DNA of 64,000 nt from Paramecium sonneborni (taxonomy: Eukaryota > Ciliophora > Oligohymenophorea > Peniculida > Parameciidae): assembly GCA_905182985.1 (NCBI GenBank), contig CAJJDN010000130.1, positions 124,897-188,896 on the forward strand, written 5' to 3'. Shown here piece after piece: positions 26,938-39,271 of the stretch. A program made the translations under genes and the position numbers. The number at the start of each line of letters is the position of its first letter. Position 1 is the first letter of the stretch. The notes under the pieces were generated by a model that saw only the letters and a list, made by a program, of their open reading frames with translations, searched no databases and was not told where the DNA came from.

Positions 26938-29900
26938 TCAACTTCCAAGATATTGAATTAAACCATATGAATTAGCAAAGTACTCTGTGACTTTTCTATT
27001 GAAAGCAGCTGGATTATCTTTAAAAGGTATTAAGGATTTAATAGTTTTCATACTCATCTAATCTAAAACAACAGCAGGATTATAAGACCATTATTTGATA
27101 CGTTCTCCTTGAGGTAGATATTTATATTATAATCTATCACAATCCATACGTTTATTAAAATGCCCCTAGAATATAATTAAAAGATACTTCTCTTTAAGCA
27201 TCTACTAATCTAACAATAATAGACATATTTTTGAGATAAAATACTTTATTATTAGAGACTTAATCTCGAAGATAATCCCAAGTATCTTATTTTTTAATAT
27301 CTTCTATAACAGCTCTAGGAACCGATCCTCTAAAGATTGGTAACTAATAACAATTAGACATCACATAATTATCGGGGGAGAATACTGGTAATATTGACCA
27401 ACCTACATCAGATATTGCTCCATCTGGTTTAGAGAAAGGAACTGATTTTATATCCAATATTATATTTTAATATCTGTTAGCATTCTCTTTGAATTTAAAC
27501 CAGGCATCATCATATTCAGGAGTATTTATTTTTGAATCAAAATCATAATTAGAACACATATGTCCTTAAGTAACATCTCTAGGTTCTAAATAAAATGTTC
27601 CTGGTTATGATAAAGAGTAAAAGACTACATACATATGTGATTGATTAACAACATTATGTAATCCATCCACTGTCAATTTAAATCCAGCTTATGGTCTATA
27701 TTTAGCAAAGTACATCATATCAATCATAAATGTATCATGAGTCAGTGATATACGGTTATCTAAATAATTTATTATTTCATGGTCTTTGTATTATCTATTT
27801 ATTTGTTCTCCTTTTATCAATAAATATGCAGCTTCTCTAACACTTATATCAGGTCTTAGAGTTCTTTAAGGAAATAGTTCATTTTCAGATTCTGTGATAG
27901 GAGCTAATTCAGTATTGTAAGCTCCTGCTCCATATTATGGACGAGGTCTCATTATATTTCTTGCTATTTGATCCTTTAGACTTGGAAATTCTTTGATCGA
28001 CAACGCTCTTTTACCATCTTCACTCAATGGTGCTTTATAAATTCTTACTAACACTGTACAACATGGAGATCTTTCGTGAGAATAACTAATTTTTATTATA
28101 AATTTATGTACATTTTTTTCATGTCAAAAGGTGGTGTTCTGTCTAACTATTAACTAAATAATGGAATCTGGTAGGCTCCTGAATAAACAACATAATTATC
28201 TTCATTTGGATCTTCGGGTTACGATTTTGTTCCAGGATTCAAAAATAAATTTATAGCAGCATAACCAACAATTCTGTTATCATTAGTACTTTTATCAACA
28301 GTGACAACTGTTATTAATGCAATAGCAGTTGGATCAAATTTTTCTTTTCTTAATTCTCTTCTAAAATAGAATGTTGGATTATAAGCCATACTATTGAGAT
28401 CAGGGGCTGCAGTTTCAGCATCAAACAATTTTTCATATCTTCTATTATAGACTTCCATGTACATTTTACAGGCTGTAACTTTATCTGGTAAGAATCTTAG
28501 TCCATCAATATAAAAATCAATTCCATGTCTTCTTTCAAACTATTCATTAATCCATTACTATTATCTATTATCAATATATGGACTGTTATCTAATGGAATA
28601 TCTTTAATTTCTTCTAATTTAGGTTTTTTATGTTTGTTTTTCATTTACTTTTTAAATTCCTCAATATCTTTTTCAGTGTAGACAAATTCATGTAATGCAA
28701 AGTCAATGACTTCTTCCATTTCTTACACTTTAGTAGGATCAATGGGTGGTCTTCTTAAAGGAGGTTTAAAGAGTTTCATTTTGAACCTTCCAGTTAATAG
28801 ACTTCCGTCGTCTTATGTCAATTTAAGGAATTGCCATCCTTTGAGATCAAATTCTAAGCCAGCATAATTCTTTTGAGTTTCATTTAAGATTGATTCTTGC
28901 AATTCAATAGGTTCTGGTTTTTCAACAACTTATAAACCAATATATAAATCTTTTTTGTTTTTTTTAATCATAGCATATAAATTTCTAAATACTCTATATT
29001 CTTCTTAAAATACAATATCTTAACCTGATGCTTTATTATTCATTCCATCATATTCTACATTAGGTTTATGTAATGGAATAATATAATCTGGTTATAATAC
29101 TTATCTATTTTTTAGATCTAATGGATTATGTATGGAAGTACTAAATGAAACAGGTAATCCATTAGCATCTAAAACAAGATTACCTTCTTCAAATAATCCT
29201 GTCATAACTCTAAGATGTGATCTAGCTTAATGATTTTCAACTTTATAAATAATTAATCTTAATCCTTTTTATTTCCCATCATCTTCAATAGGAGGTTCTT
29301 CCATTTATCTAGCACCATACTTTTACATTGGTGGTGGTTATCCAGTAATTTCATATTCTTCCATATTAGATCTACCTCCAGCTCCTTAACCCATTAATTA
29401 ACTCTCTTCAATTATTTCTTCTATCATTTTATATCCTCTACCACCATATCTAGTTTCATAACTTTCTTCCATTCCTCTCATATTTTTAACTTTATCTCTT
29501 TTACCAAATAATCCTCTTAAATGGATATATGGTACAATATATTCATGTTAAGTTTATTCCGGATAAATAGTTTTAACTTCTCCATAATCTTTATCATTAG
29601 GATATCCAATTCTAAAATAGACCCAACAATTTGGAATAGGTTCTAAATTTTAAATCTCTTCAACAGTAATTTCAGGACTGGTAGGTCCATAATAGACTGG
29701 ACATTTAAATTTTCCTCTCTTTAATTATTTATTATGATCAAATAGATCAACTTGAGTCCAACCATATGTTTCAGTTCTACCAACATTATCTTCTACTCTT
29801 TTACTAAAAGGAATTTAAACTTCCATAATCATTAAAGTATCTGGATGTGCAGGTACTTCAAATACTTAATGAGAATCACCAAATATGCATCTATTATGAT

Positions 29901-32038
29901 TCTAATTTTCTGTTTCACTTTCTCTAGGTTCAACTAATCTTGGTTAACAAATTACTTATTATCCATTATACACTCCAAATACTACTTGACTATAATTACT
30001 CCTTCTTGGTAATCCTAATGTATAATCCCAATGAACTACAAATCCTTCACTTTAATTATATGATTGCATTTATTATCTTTTCAAAGTATTATCCTTTCTT
30101 AATCTATTTTCTATAATGAATTTCTTATTATCATCTACCCATTTCTCATTTTCCCATTATCTATCATCTTCTCTTCTTTCCATCTCAAAATCTCTTCTTG
30201 CATCTTATAAACGTTATTCTTAAACAATCTTTTCTATTTCAGCTCTCATTGTTGATAATTCTTTATATTATTCAACCTTAAATCTATATAATTCAGTTCC
30301 TACAGGAATTCTAGATATTACTCTTAAACTGTCTATTTCTTGAGCCTATAAACTCATCAATACTCTTTCTTCTTCACTTAAATCAACTCCACGTACTTCA
30401 TTCATTAAAAAGAATTCATTTTTTCTATTAAATATACTCCATGGATCTTTCATTTTCTTTCCCTCTTAATTTAATGCTAATTAATTTAAAGCAAATTGTC
30501 CAAAAGCTGTTGATCCTTATTATTATGATTATGGTATCATAACTGGATTATAAGCAGGCATCATCTATGGTTAAGCAAATCCATTATATTACATATTTGG
30601 ATTAGTTAAAAATTATGCTATTTAAGGTTGTTAAGGAAGCATTTAAAATTAATTATTTTAAAATTAAGGGATAGGAACACCCCAAGCATTCTTTAAAATT
30701 TCCATCTATTATTATTATTGTTATTAATTAATATCTGGGAAACTCTATATTGTTTATTAAGGTTGTAATCTTGTTGCAGGTGCTCTATTTACTTAAGATG
30801 AATGTTGTCTCTTAACTTAACTCATATTAACACTCTATGACAAACTTTGATCCATCATACTATTTGCATGTTATTCTATTCCTTATCTAAATGCTTAAAG
30901 TTCTCCATGAGTTTAAGGATTCTTAGATTTATACATATCTACTGCTTATTATCCTACAGTTGCTCTTTATCCATAAGCTTCGTCTCCATCAAATGGCATA
31001 AATTCTGGTTTCTATTACTTCAATTAATTTATTCTTTATTATTATTCTGCAAATTTTCCATCATGTAATTTAGCATTAAAATTCTCCATTTATTTCATAT
31101 CTCCCAAAATATTCTTAGCATTTGCTACTAAATTCATTGTACCTCCTCTTTAAGCAGCTTTTAAATCTCCATTTCTTAATCTATCTAAATTATCCATTAT
31201 TCTTAATCTCTCTCCTTCCAATTATTCTCTTTTTAATTTCAATTTAGCAACATTATCTGATCTTTCTTATATCAGATCTTCATTCAATTTTGTATTGTTT
31301 TTTTATTTTAATTACATTCCTTCAATAACATTGTTAATTTTTGATACTTCTTCCTATCTCATTTAATCAAGCATTTTAGTATTCTATTCCATCTATTCAA
31401 TATCTTTAATAAGTTCATTCTCTTTCATTCTAAGAGCTTCCCTTTCTGCTATCAATTTCTCTAACTCTCTCTTTCTTTCTTATTCGATTGCTGTTAATTT
31501 TGCTTTCTCTAAATCCATTAATGCTCTTCGAATCTCATCTTTCTCTATTCTTGCTCTTATTTCCTTCTCTTTCTTTTATTCAACTTCATGTAACAATTCT
31601 TCAAATGCTTATTTATCATCATCTCTTTTCATTTTAATCTATTATCTATCATTTTTTAATTTAAATAATTCATCTTCCATTTCATCTTCTCTTCTTTTCT
31701 ATGCCATTCTATGCAATCTTTTATATTCATCATCTTATTATTTTATTTAATCCTTTAAAGTTTCCAAAGATAATTAATTCTTTTATTATTAACCTGCTAC
31801 TGGAGGTCTACCATTCTCAATTATCTCTCTCGCACCAGGTGCATTACTCTTTTTTAAATTCAATAACTCTCTTTAGTATTTCTCTTCTAATTTATTTTAA
31901 GACCCATAATCTGAACTAACACAAAACTATTTCTAAGATACAAATCTTTACCTTCTTCACATGATTCTCTAATTATTATCTAGTCTCAAATTTCATCTTA
32001 CAAGCTAAACATTCATTGAAAAGTGTGTTCTCAGACAT
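26938..32038 (-). CDS. 1677-aa CCDC17-like protein
   Basis: Introns at 31933-31951 (19 nt), 28086-28111 (26 nt) and 27166-27187 (22 nt) give exactly 1678 codons. The N-terminus has a single C2H2-type finger (CLACKMKFETRQQLENHVKK then FC), as in CCDC17. A long coiled coil rich in Glu, Lys and Arg (about residues 90-330) is followed by a Gln/Pro-rich linker. Then come about 1100 residues of globular sequence with C2-like beta-rich segments, for example SPCCTVLVRIYKAPLSEDGK and GFKLTVDGLHNVVNQSHMYV. I recognise the overall order as that of CCDC17 proteins, which are ciliary or sperm-tail associated in animals. Size and domain order support the call; the function is unproven. Confidence 0.75.
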
Positions 32039-32105
32039 GTAATTTAAATAGTAAATTATAATTATATTTTTACTATAAACAATAAACAAAAATCTTTTCC
32101 AAAAA

Positions 32106-33674
32106 TCACAATTACTTTTCGTAGTAAAGAGTTGTAGTTATATTATTAATTGGGGTTGCATGAAATTCTAGTACTTCCTTAACAAAATCTATTTATATTA
32201 TAATTATTTTATAATTACCATCAGATTGATTATGAAAATTCTATATTATTTACATCACTGAAGTACTTCTAGCTGAAGGAGGATGCATTTCCATAGAATC
32301 TATAGATTTATCTGCAATAAAACAATCATTTTTTCTTTAGTGATAAGTTGTCCATAGAATCATTAAACATCCTACGCTTGGACAATACATTAAACAATAA
32401 TATCCTAAATTAGGAGAGATAGATGACAAATAACCATAAACAATAGGAGCTGGTAGATATCCAAATAAATTCACATAAGTAGTTGTATTAGAATTTGCAA
32501 ATGATCGCATTCCTTAATTGACTGATGATAATATAATTCCTATAAGTTTTATTATTCAATTGGTTACCAGTAATAATTGGTACCAAAGCACCTCCAAAAA
32601 AGAGAAGTAACCAAATAAATCCTGTAATGGCCCAAATATTATTTGTCAGTGTTACACATATTGAAGATAATGAACCTAAAACAGCTGCAATGCTAGTTAT
32701 ATAATAAGCATTCTTAGAATCATATCCTCCATAATGTTGAGTTACTAATCCTCCTAAAAATAAACTAGAAATATATATTTTACCTAATACACATCCAAGT
32801 GTAGGACCTGTAATTGAATCTAAACTAAAAAGTGTATTAACTAGACCTTGATTAAAGCACAAGACTGTAACTAAATAATTAGAAATCCAAAATTATATTC
32901 CTGTTACTGAAAAATATAACAATCCCAATACTATTGTCATTACAACATATGACCTAGATTAAAAGGTTAATTTAATCAATTCAAAATAAGGCATCTTTTC
33001 ATATGTATTATTATTGTCTTTAACATATGGTCTAACATCTATATTTTATTATGGTTATCGAGATAATAATGCAATGCTTGGTATAAGTACTACAATTTAT
33101 AAATAAAATGCCCATCGCCACTTTTATTATTTCTAAATATAATTACATTCCATTATGCTGCAATAACGCTTGCCAATACATATCCAACAAATACTCCAAA
33201 TGGAACTCCTCCTTATAGAATTGTTAACCATACTGTTTTGTTATCTTAACCAAATGTGTCCACCCAAACAGGAAAATAAACTATCAATGGAGCTTAAGCT
33301 GCCCCTGTTATAAATCGACTTAAATAATAAGGCCATGCAATATCAAATTGCAATGTAAATACAAAAAGACTCAAAATCATAGTAATCATACTGATTTCAA
33401 TAACTCTTAATGGATTGTATTTTAAAAATATGAAAGAGGCCCCAAATCCCATTACCACAGTCCCTGCATATACTAATGAACCTAATACGCCTAATTCTTA
33501 ATTCGATAATTTCAGTGCATTTTGAACTTAAACACTTGCTTTACATTTTTAAATATTATATAAACCTGCTGGAATTATACCATGGTCAAGACTCACAAGT
33601 AAATTTGTGATTGAAATTAGTACAAAAACTCTATATGCATCTGGAATTCTCTATTATTCTTAATCATCTTTCAT
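32106..33674 (-). CDS. MFS transporter, spinster-like
   Basis: Introns 33121-33146 (26 nt, AAG acceptor) and 32540-32567 (28 nt) give 505 codons. There are about 11-12 hydrophobic helices. The N-terminal half contains LDHGIIPAGLYNIQ and an ELGVLGSLVYAGTVVMGFGA segment. The junction QWNWRWAFYLQ and the later SVNQGMRSFANSNTTTYVNL and GYLPAPIVYGYL segments fit the spinster (SPNS) branch of the major facilitator superfamily, proposed lipid or sphingolipid exporters. The C-terminal 60 residues are soluble. The substrate cannot be inferred. It ends 67 nt before the CCDC17-like gene. Confidence 0.85.
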
Positions 33675-34051
33675 TAATAATATATTTATTAATAAAAAAG
33701 AAAATCATACAGAAAATTCTCAATTATTTATAATTATTAATCAATACTAATATAATTATTAATCAATAAATACTAAGTAAATTTATAGATGAATCTAAAT
33801 TATGTTTGAAAAACTACATCATTTTTAGATTTCCAGAAATCATATAAATAATTAATAATATAAAATAATATAATATGATTTGTAAAGTAAACCTTTTTTA
33901 TATATGTTCTGTAAATCTTTATTATATTATAATTGAAAAAAATTCTAAAATTATTCCAGAAAAATATTTAATTAAATATTAATCACAAACAGCATATTAC
34001 TTTGAAAATAAAGAAGAAAATTATTAGATAAACAAGAGTAAAATAAATTAA
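33675..34051. other. intergenic stretch
   Basis: 377 nt of AT-rich sequence between the MFS start and the Ran stop, both on the minus strand. It should contain the MFS promoter. Nothing else seen. Confidence 0.5.
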
Positions 34052-34792
34052 TCAATTATTGAATTCTTCATCTTATTCATCTGATAAATCTAATTCTCCA
34101 GCCCTTTTTTAATCTTCATGAAGTTAAGCAATTTGATTTGCATCCATTTAAATTTCAGGTGGTAAAACAGCCAAAGCCTAGATTAATGAAAGATTTCCAT
34201 CACTAAATAATAAAAATATAAAATTACTTTGCTAATCTCCTTAATAAATATAGGAAGGGCTTTTCATATTGGTAGTTTGATTTTGCTGAAACATCATAAT
34301 ATTTTATATTAACTTTATGATGGAATGTGATTTATCTGGGCTTGACTTTTCTATCTTTTGATTCAACCTAAGATTTAAGTGAAAAATAATACTTTGTTTC
34401 CGACTAAAACTATAGGTATTTTATCACAAATTCTATTTAGATCTTTATGCCATTTTAGTACATTTTTATATGAGGTTCTTGATGTTACATCAAACATAAT
34501 AATGGCACAATGAGCACCAATATAATATCCTTCAATTAGTCCACCCCACTGTTCTTATCCTGCAGTATCCCAAATTACTAATCTGATCGGACCATGAGTA
34601 GTATAAAATACAATTTAACTAACTTCGACTCCTTATGTGGCTAAAAACAAATTTAAATCATTTACCTAAATATTACTTTTGAAATTCTCCAGTCAAATGT
34701 CTCTTTACAAATGTAGTCTTTCCAACTGCTCCATCACCAACTAATACTAATTTAAATTCAGCAGCAATTTAAACAGGTTATTTTTATGCCAT
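34052..34792 (-). CDS. RAN: Ran GTPase
   Basis: Three 25-nt introns (34641-34665, 34368-34392, 34203-34227) give 222 codons. All G motifs are present: [10 protein letters not shown] (P-loop), WDTAGQE (switch II), GNKV (NKxD position, here NKVE) and [15 protein letters not shown]. The sequence KRHLTGEF, the [17 protein letters not shown] core and the C-terminal PPEIQMDANQIAQLHEDQ plus acidic tail are diagnostic of Ran, the small GTPase of nuclear transport and spindle assembly. It diverges from the usual Ran at a few otherwise fixed places (ATQGVEV for [17 protein letters not shown] for QEKFGGLRDG, NKVE for NKVD) and ends EEFNN instead of DEDDDL. It may be a diverged paralogue. Confidence 0.92.
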
Positions 34793-34979
34793 ATTTTAAG
34801 CTAAAAATTTATTTATTTAAATAAATTAATTGTTATTTTTTTCATTCATTTAAATATAAAAATCCAATCATTTTACAATGTTTTTAGAATTTAAATATTT
34901 TAATAAATTATAATTAGCAATATTATCAAAACCTCATTATTAGTTTTAATTTAATTTAATTATTTTCAATCAAAATATT
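34793..34979. promoter_or_regulatory. divergent intergenic region upstream of Ran
   Basis: 187 nt between the Ran start and the first codon of the broken Rpn11 copy. Presumed Ran promoter; no motif identified. Confidence 0.35.
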
Positions 34980-35954
34980 ATGGAAATTTAAAATATTATT
35001 TAGTAATTTGAAAGAAGTTAAGCTGTTAATCCTGAAGTGTTCATTTCTGATACAGCAGAATAAGTTACTATAAGTGCTTTAACATTAATCAAAATGCTTA
35101 AAGTTAAATTCTAAGATAATAATCTATCAGCATGTTCGAGCAGAAATTCATTTTGAAGTTATGGGTTTATTATTTGGAGACATCGTTGACGATTATCACA
35201 TTAGAGTTTATAATATTTTTTTCAATGTCTTAAACAGCAAGCCGTGTTTAAGTGAAATTTATGGATCCATTTATTTAATAAAAGATGGTTCTTATCAACT
35301 TTATAAATAAAATAATTTTTTTTTCTTTTGTTATAATAATGAATAAAAATAATAAATTTTAATATGTACTCAATAATCTTATTAATAGTTAAATAAAAAA
35401 TAGATCGGTGTTGTTATCGATCCAATACAATCATTTAGAGGGAAAGTTTTCATCGATATCATTCAGATAAATTCCTTATTAAATTTACTTAGCTGTAAGA
35501 ATCAAGATAAACTATATCAAAAATACAGGACATCTTTAAAAATACGTTTTAGAAGTATTGTTAAGGGGATTGAATAGTTATTATTATTCAATTAACATTA
35601 AATTTAAACACAATAATTTAAAATACAAAATACTTTAAAATTGATATAAGGTTTGTTAGAGAGAAAGTTTATAGTAATTATTTAATATTAAATTATTACT
35701 AGATGTAAGTCTTTTAATAAAAATAGTAATAACAATGAAATTTTATTTTAGATAGGAGAGATTAATATTAGAATATCAAACAAACCGGTATTAATACTTT
35801 ATAATTAAAATATAGTTGAAAAATAAAAAAAAGGAGAATAAGAAACAAAGATAAAAAGGATCCAAAGAGTCATCTTGATTCTAAAGTAGATGAATTACTT
35901 GATGATAAATTAAATGTTATATAAAGAAGAATGATGGCTACAAAAGCCTTTTGA
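34980..35954 (+). pseudogene. Rpn11 (PSMD14) pseudogene lacking the JAMM motif
   Basis: Pieces of the 26S proteasome lid deubiquitinase Rpn11 follow one another in the right order but in changing frames. In order: ISDTAEQVTISALTLIKMLK, an intron (35103-35130), EVMGLLFGDIVDDYHIRVYN, then VKFMDPFIQQKMVLINF, TQQSYQQLNKK, IGVVIDPIQSFRGKVFIDI, GLNSYYYSINIKFK, and a C-terminal KKDPKSHLDSKVDELL. Where the catalytic HSHPGFGCWLSGVD motif should be there is a T-rich tract with no His codon in any frame. At least four frame changes and the missing metal-binding motif show a dead copy. An intact Rpn11 must exist elsewhere, since the enzyme is essential. The second half is repeated after the N at 36487. 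Confidence 0.85.
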
Positions 35955-35980
35955 TTGAATAAATTGATAATATTAAAATA

Positions 35981-36486
35981 ATGATTAATAATTTAATGTT
36001 TACTCCTGAACAATTTGCCGCTAATTATTAAATCAATTTTTCCAAATTAATAGGCAAAGGACATGATAGTACAGTATTTTTGACTATGAACAAATAAACA
36101 AAACAACAATTTGCATTAAAATGTTTAGCATAAACAATTGAGTAAAATGCAATTAATTTATTCGTAATTATAATATGATATTTTCAAGAGAACGAGATCC
36201 AAATACTTCGTCACATTCAACATCCACAAATTATAACAATGATTGGATATTGTTCAGATTGTTCTTGTATGTTACTTGAATTAATGTCTAATGGTTCTCT
36301 TTATAAAATCTTACTTTAAGGTCCTTTACCTTTAGCTATAGCAAATGGAATCATAATTTAATTAGCATAAGCATTATAATATCTTCATAACAAAGGAATA
36401 ACTCATGGAGATATTAAATTAGATAATTTGCTAATTTCTGGAGATTACACTATAAAAATTTGTGATTTTGGATTTGCTAAAATAAA
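35981..36486 (+). pseudogene. duplicate 5' part of the kinase at 37100-38008
   Basis: First 506 nt of the kinase gene, cut off by the N at 36487. The complete gene is in the second copy. Confidence 0.8.
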
Positions 36487-36487
36487 N

Positions 36488-37073
36488 CTCAATAATCTTA
36501 TTAATAGTTAAATAAAAAATAGATCGGTGTTGTTATCGATCCAATACAATCATTTAGAGGGAAAGTTTTCATCGATATCATTCAGATAAATTCCTTATTA
36601 AATTTACTTAGCTGTAAGAATCAAGATAAACTATATCAAAAATACAGGACATCTTTAAAAATACGTTTTAGAAGTATTGTTAAGGGGATTGAATAGTTAT
36701 TATTATTCAATTAACATTAAATTTAAACACAATAATTTAAAATACAAAATACTTTAAAATTGATATAAGGTTTGTTAGAGAGAAAGTTTATAGTAATTAT
36801 TTAATATTAAATTATTACTAGATGTAAGTCTTTTAATAAAAATAGTAATAACAATGAAATTTTATTTTAGATAGGAGAGATTAATATTAGAATATCAAAC
36901 AAACCGGTATTAATACTTTATAATTAAAATATAGTTGAAAAATAAAAAAAAGGAGAATAAGAAACAAAGATAAAAAGGATCCAAAGAGTCATCTTGATTC
37001 TAAAGTAGATGAATTACTTGATGATAAATTAAATGTTATATAAAGAAGAATGATGGCTACAAAAGCCTTTTGA
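36488..37073 (+). pseudogene. duplicate 3' part of the Rpn11 pseudogene
   Basis: Repeats 35369-35954 after the contig join; see the Rpn11 pseudogene entry. Confidence 0.8.
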
Positions 37074-37099
37074 TTGAATAAATTGATAATATTAAAATA

Positions 37100-38008
37100 A
37101 TGATTAATAATTTAATGTTTACTCCTGAACAATTTGCCGCTAATTATTAAATCAATTTTTCCAAATTAATAGGCAAAGGACATGATAGTACAGTATTTTT
37201 GACTATGAACAAATAAACAAAACAACAATTTGCATTAAAATGTTTAGCATAAACAATTGAGTAAAATGCAATTAATTTATTCGTAATTATAATATGATAT
37301 TTTCAAGAGAACGAGATCCAAATACTTCGTCACATTCAACATCCACAAATTATAACAATGATTGGATATTGTTCAGATTGTTCTTGTATGTTACTTGAAT
37401 TAATGTCTAATGGTTCTCTTTATAAAATCTTACTTTAAGGTCCTTTACCTTTAGCTATAGCAAATGGAATCATAATTTAATTAGCATAAGCATTATAATA
37501 TCTTCATAACAAAGGAATAACTCATGGAGATATTAAATTAGATAATTTGCTAATTTCTGGAGATTACACTATAAAAATTTGTGATTTTGGATTTGCTAAA
37601 ATAAATGGATAAACTCCAATACCTAAAACTACAATTTCTGGTAGTGAAGGATATACAGCACCTGAAATATGGTAAATTCCTACAGATTTGAAAAAATGTG
37701 ATATGTTTTCATTAGGAGTAGTTTATTTTATTATGGTAACTGGACATCCTCCTTTTGAATCAAATAATCCATAGATTGAAGATACATGGTGGAAACTTAT
37801 TAAGAAAGAAGAATGGAATATATTTTGGAAAGAATTAAAGTTAACAATATTACCAGAATATGTTAGAACAATTATTTAAAAACTACTATGTGTAAACTAT
37901 CAGATGAGATTCTCAGCTGATGAAATAATTTAAATACTTATAGATAAATCTGCTACATCAGTTTAAATAGTTGATGAGATAAAAAAAAGAATTATCTAAT
38001 AAAAATGA
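37100..38008 (+). CDS. protein kinase with HGD catalytic loop
   Basis: 303 codons including a probable 27-nt intron (37283-37309) that removes an in-frame TGA, leaving 293 residues. Motifs in order: glycine loop [12 protein letters not shown]-lysine in FALKCLA, catalytic loop [12 protein letters not shown] in which Arg of HRD is replaced by Gly, CDFGFAKI, and [12 protein letters not shown]. Catalytic Asp, Lys, Asn and the DFG Asp are all kept, so it may be active but without the Arg that reads activation-loop phosphorylation. The domain fills the whole protein. Substrate and pathway unknown. It starts 26 nt after the Rpn11 remnant on the same strand. Confidence 0.82.
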
Positions 38009-38070
38009 AATATTTGTATTTATATTCAACAATAAAAAACAGATTATTTTATTTAGAGGTAATTAAAATT

Positions 38071-39263
38071 TCATTAAAATACTATTTTATCAACACTTTA
38101 TCTTTAGAGTAAATGTTATTTTAAAATGGCTTAACTGTATTATTCCTTCTGATTTTTAAGATATCTTTATTTTTGATTTTCTTCAATCAATTTATCAATT
38201 ATTCTTTATTATTCTCTCTATTAATCGTTTAAATATTTACTTCTCTTTCTTCAGCAAATGCTCTTGTATTATTTAAGGCTCTTTACAATCGCATTTTATT
38301 TTTTTCACTTTATTCTTTTATTTTAATATCTATACTAGATTATATTGATTATAATCTACCTGAAATATCTAATTATATTTAAAATTAATAATACTTTTGT
38401 CATTTTCTTTTTTCTTGATAGATTCTATCTTTTTCTCTAAAAGATGATTTAATTTTTCTTTGTTTTTCCTTACTCTTTTAAATTATGTAGCTAATTTAGT
38501 TTTTACTAATCCTAATTATTCATTTTTGATTGACATTTATTCTTCTACCATTTTATTACTTAAATCAGCAAATTTAATATATTATTCAAGCTTATTTTAT
38601 TAATATTCAATCTGTGTTTATATTACTTTTTATTATGCTTATTCTTATTTCTAAATACTAAGCTATCTCTTTTAATTCATTTCTTCTTTTAATTTTAATA
38701 GTAATTATTCTGCAATATATTCTTTTTCTATTTATTTTTCCATAATCAATTCAATTTATTAATCTTCCATATATGCAGCAAGTTTTTTCTTTTCTTTTCT
38801 CTCTTCTTCCTTCCTTTAATTTCTTTCTTATTGTTCTCTTTATTCTTAATTATGTTAAGAATCAAACTAAACTTTATTTTATAATGTAATTTCTTATTTC
38901 TTATTGAGATATTCTTAAATTTTAATTCTTTATTCTCTATCTTTGATTTCTAATTCATGAATTTTTTCAAGTGTTTTCTTCTAACGATCTTAAAAGATTT
39001 TCTTTCGTTCTTATTATTTACTATGGCAATTTATTGATTAATTACATTTTATTCATTTACTTAACTGTTTCTACTTTCTTAGCCATTATAGGAACTTTTT
39101 GTTGATAATAATCATGTAAAGATTTAAGTTTTTCTTCCTCCAATTATTTATGTCTAGTAAGAGTTTATAAATATCCTTAACTTTTTTTGGCTTACATTTC
39201 TAATTTCTCTTCAAAGGATGTTTATAAAAAATCAAAAGAACGTGTATTAAATGATTTTGACAT
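38071..39263 (-). CDS. 372-aa coiled-coil protein
   Basis: Introns 39021-39045 (25 nt), 38369-38394 (26 nt) and 38218-38240 (23 nt) give exactly 373 codons from ATG 39263. Nearly the whole protein is a Gln/Glu/Lys-rich coiled coil (KTLEKIHELEIKDREQRI and on). The frame is open upstream of this ATG and reads well (SPYHLSGFLTDGGAIVIPTK), so the true N-terminus is probably longer and may join the ORF at 39272-39841. Likely a structural protein of cilia or basal bodies, by type only. Confidence 0.75.
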
Positions 39264-39271
39264 AATAGTGG

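Larger units (their letters stand above)
35369..37605. repeat. 1118-nt direct duplication across a single N (assembly artefact)
   Basis: Bases 35369-36486 recur as 36488-37605 with one N at 36487. The copies match wherever compared. The repeat begins inside the Rpn11 remnant and ends inside the kinase gene. Confidence 0.9.

Noticed and set aside
28219..28464. Stand-alone 81-codon ORF
   Set aside because: It is an internal part of the CCDC17-like gene between two TAA/TAG glutamine codons.
30847..31919. Plus-strand ORFs of 72-73 codons
   Set aside because: They are antisense shadows of the coiled-coil part of the CCDC17-like gene.
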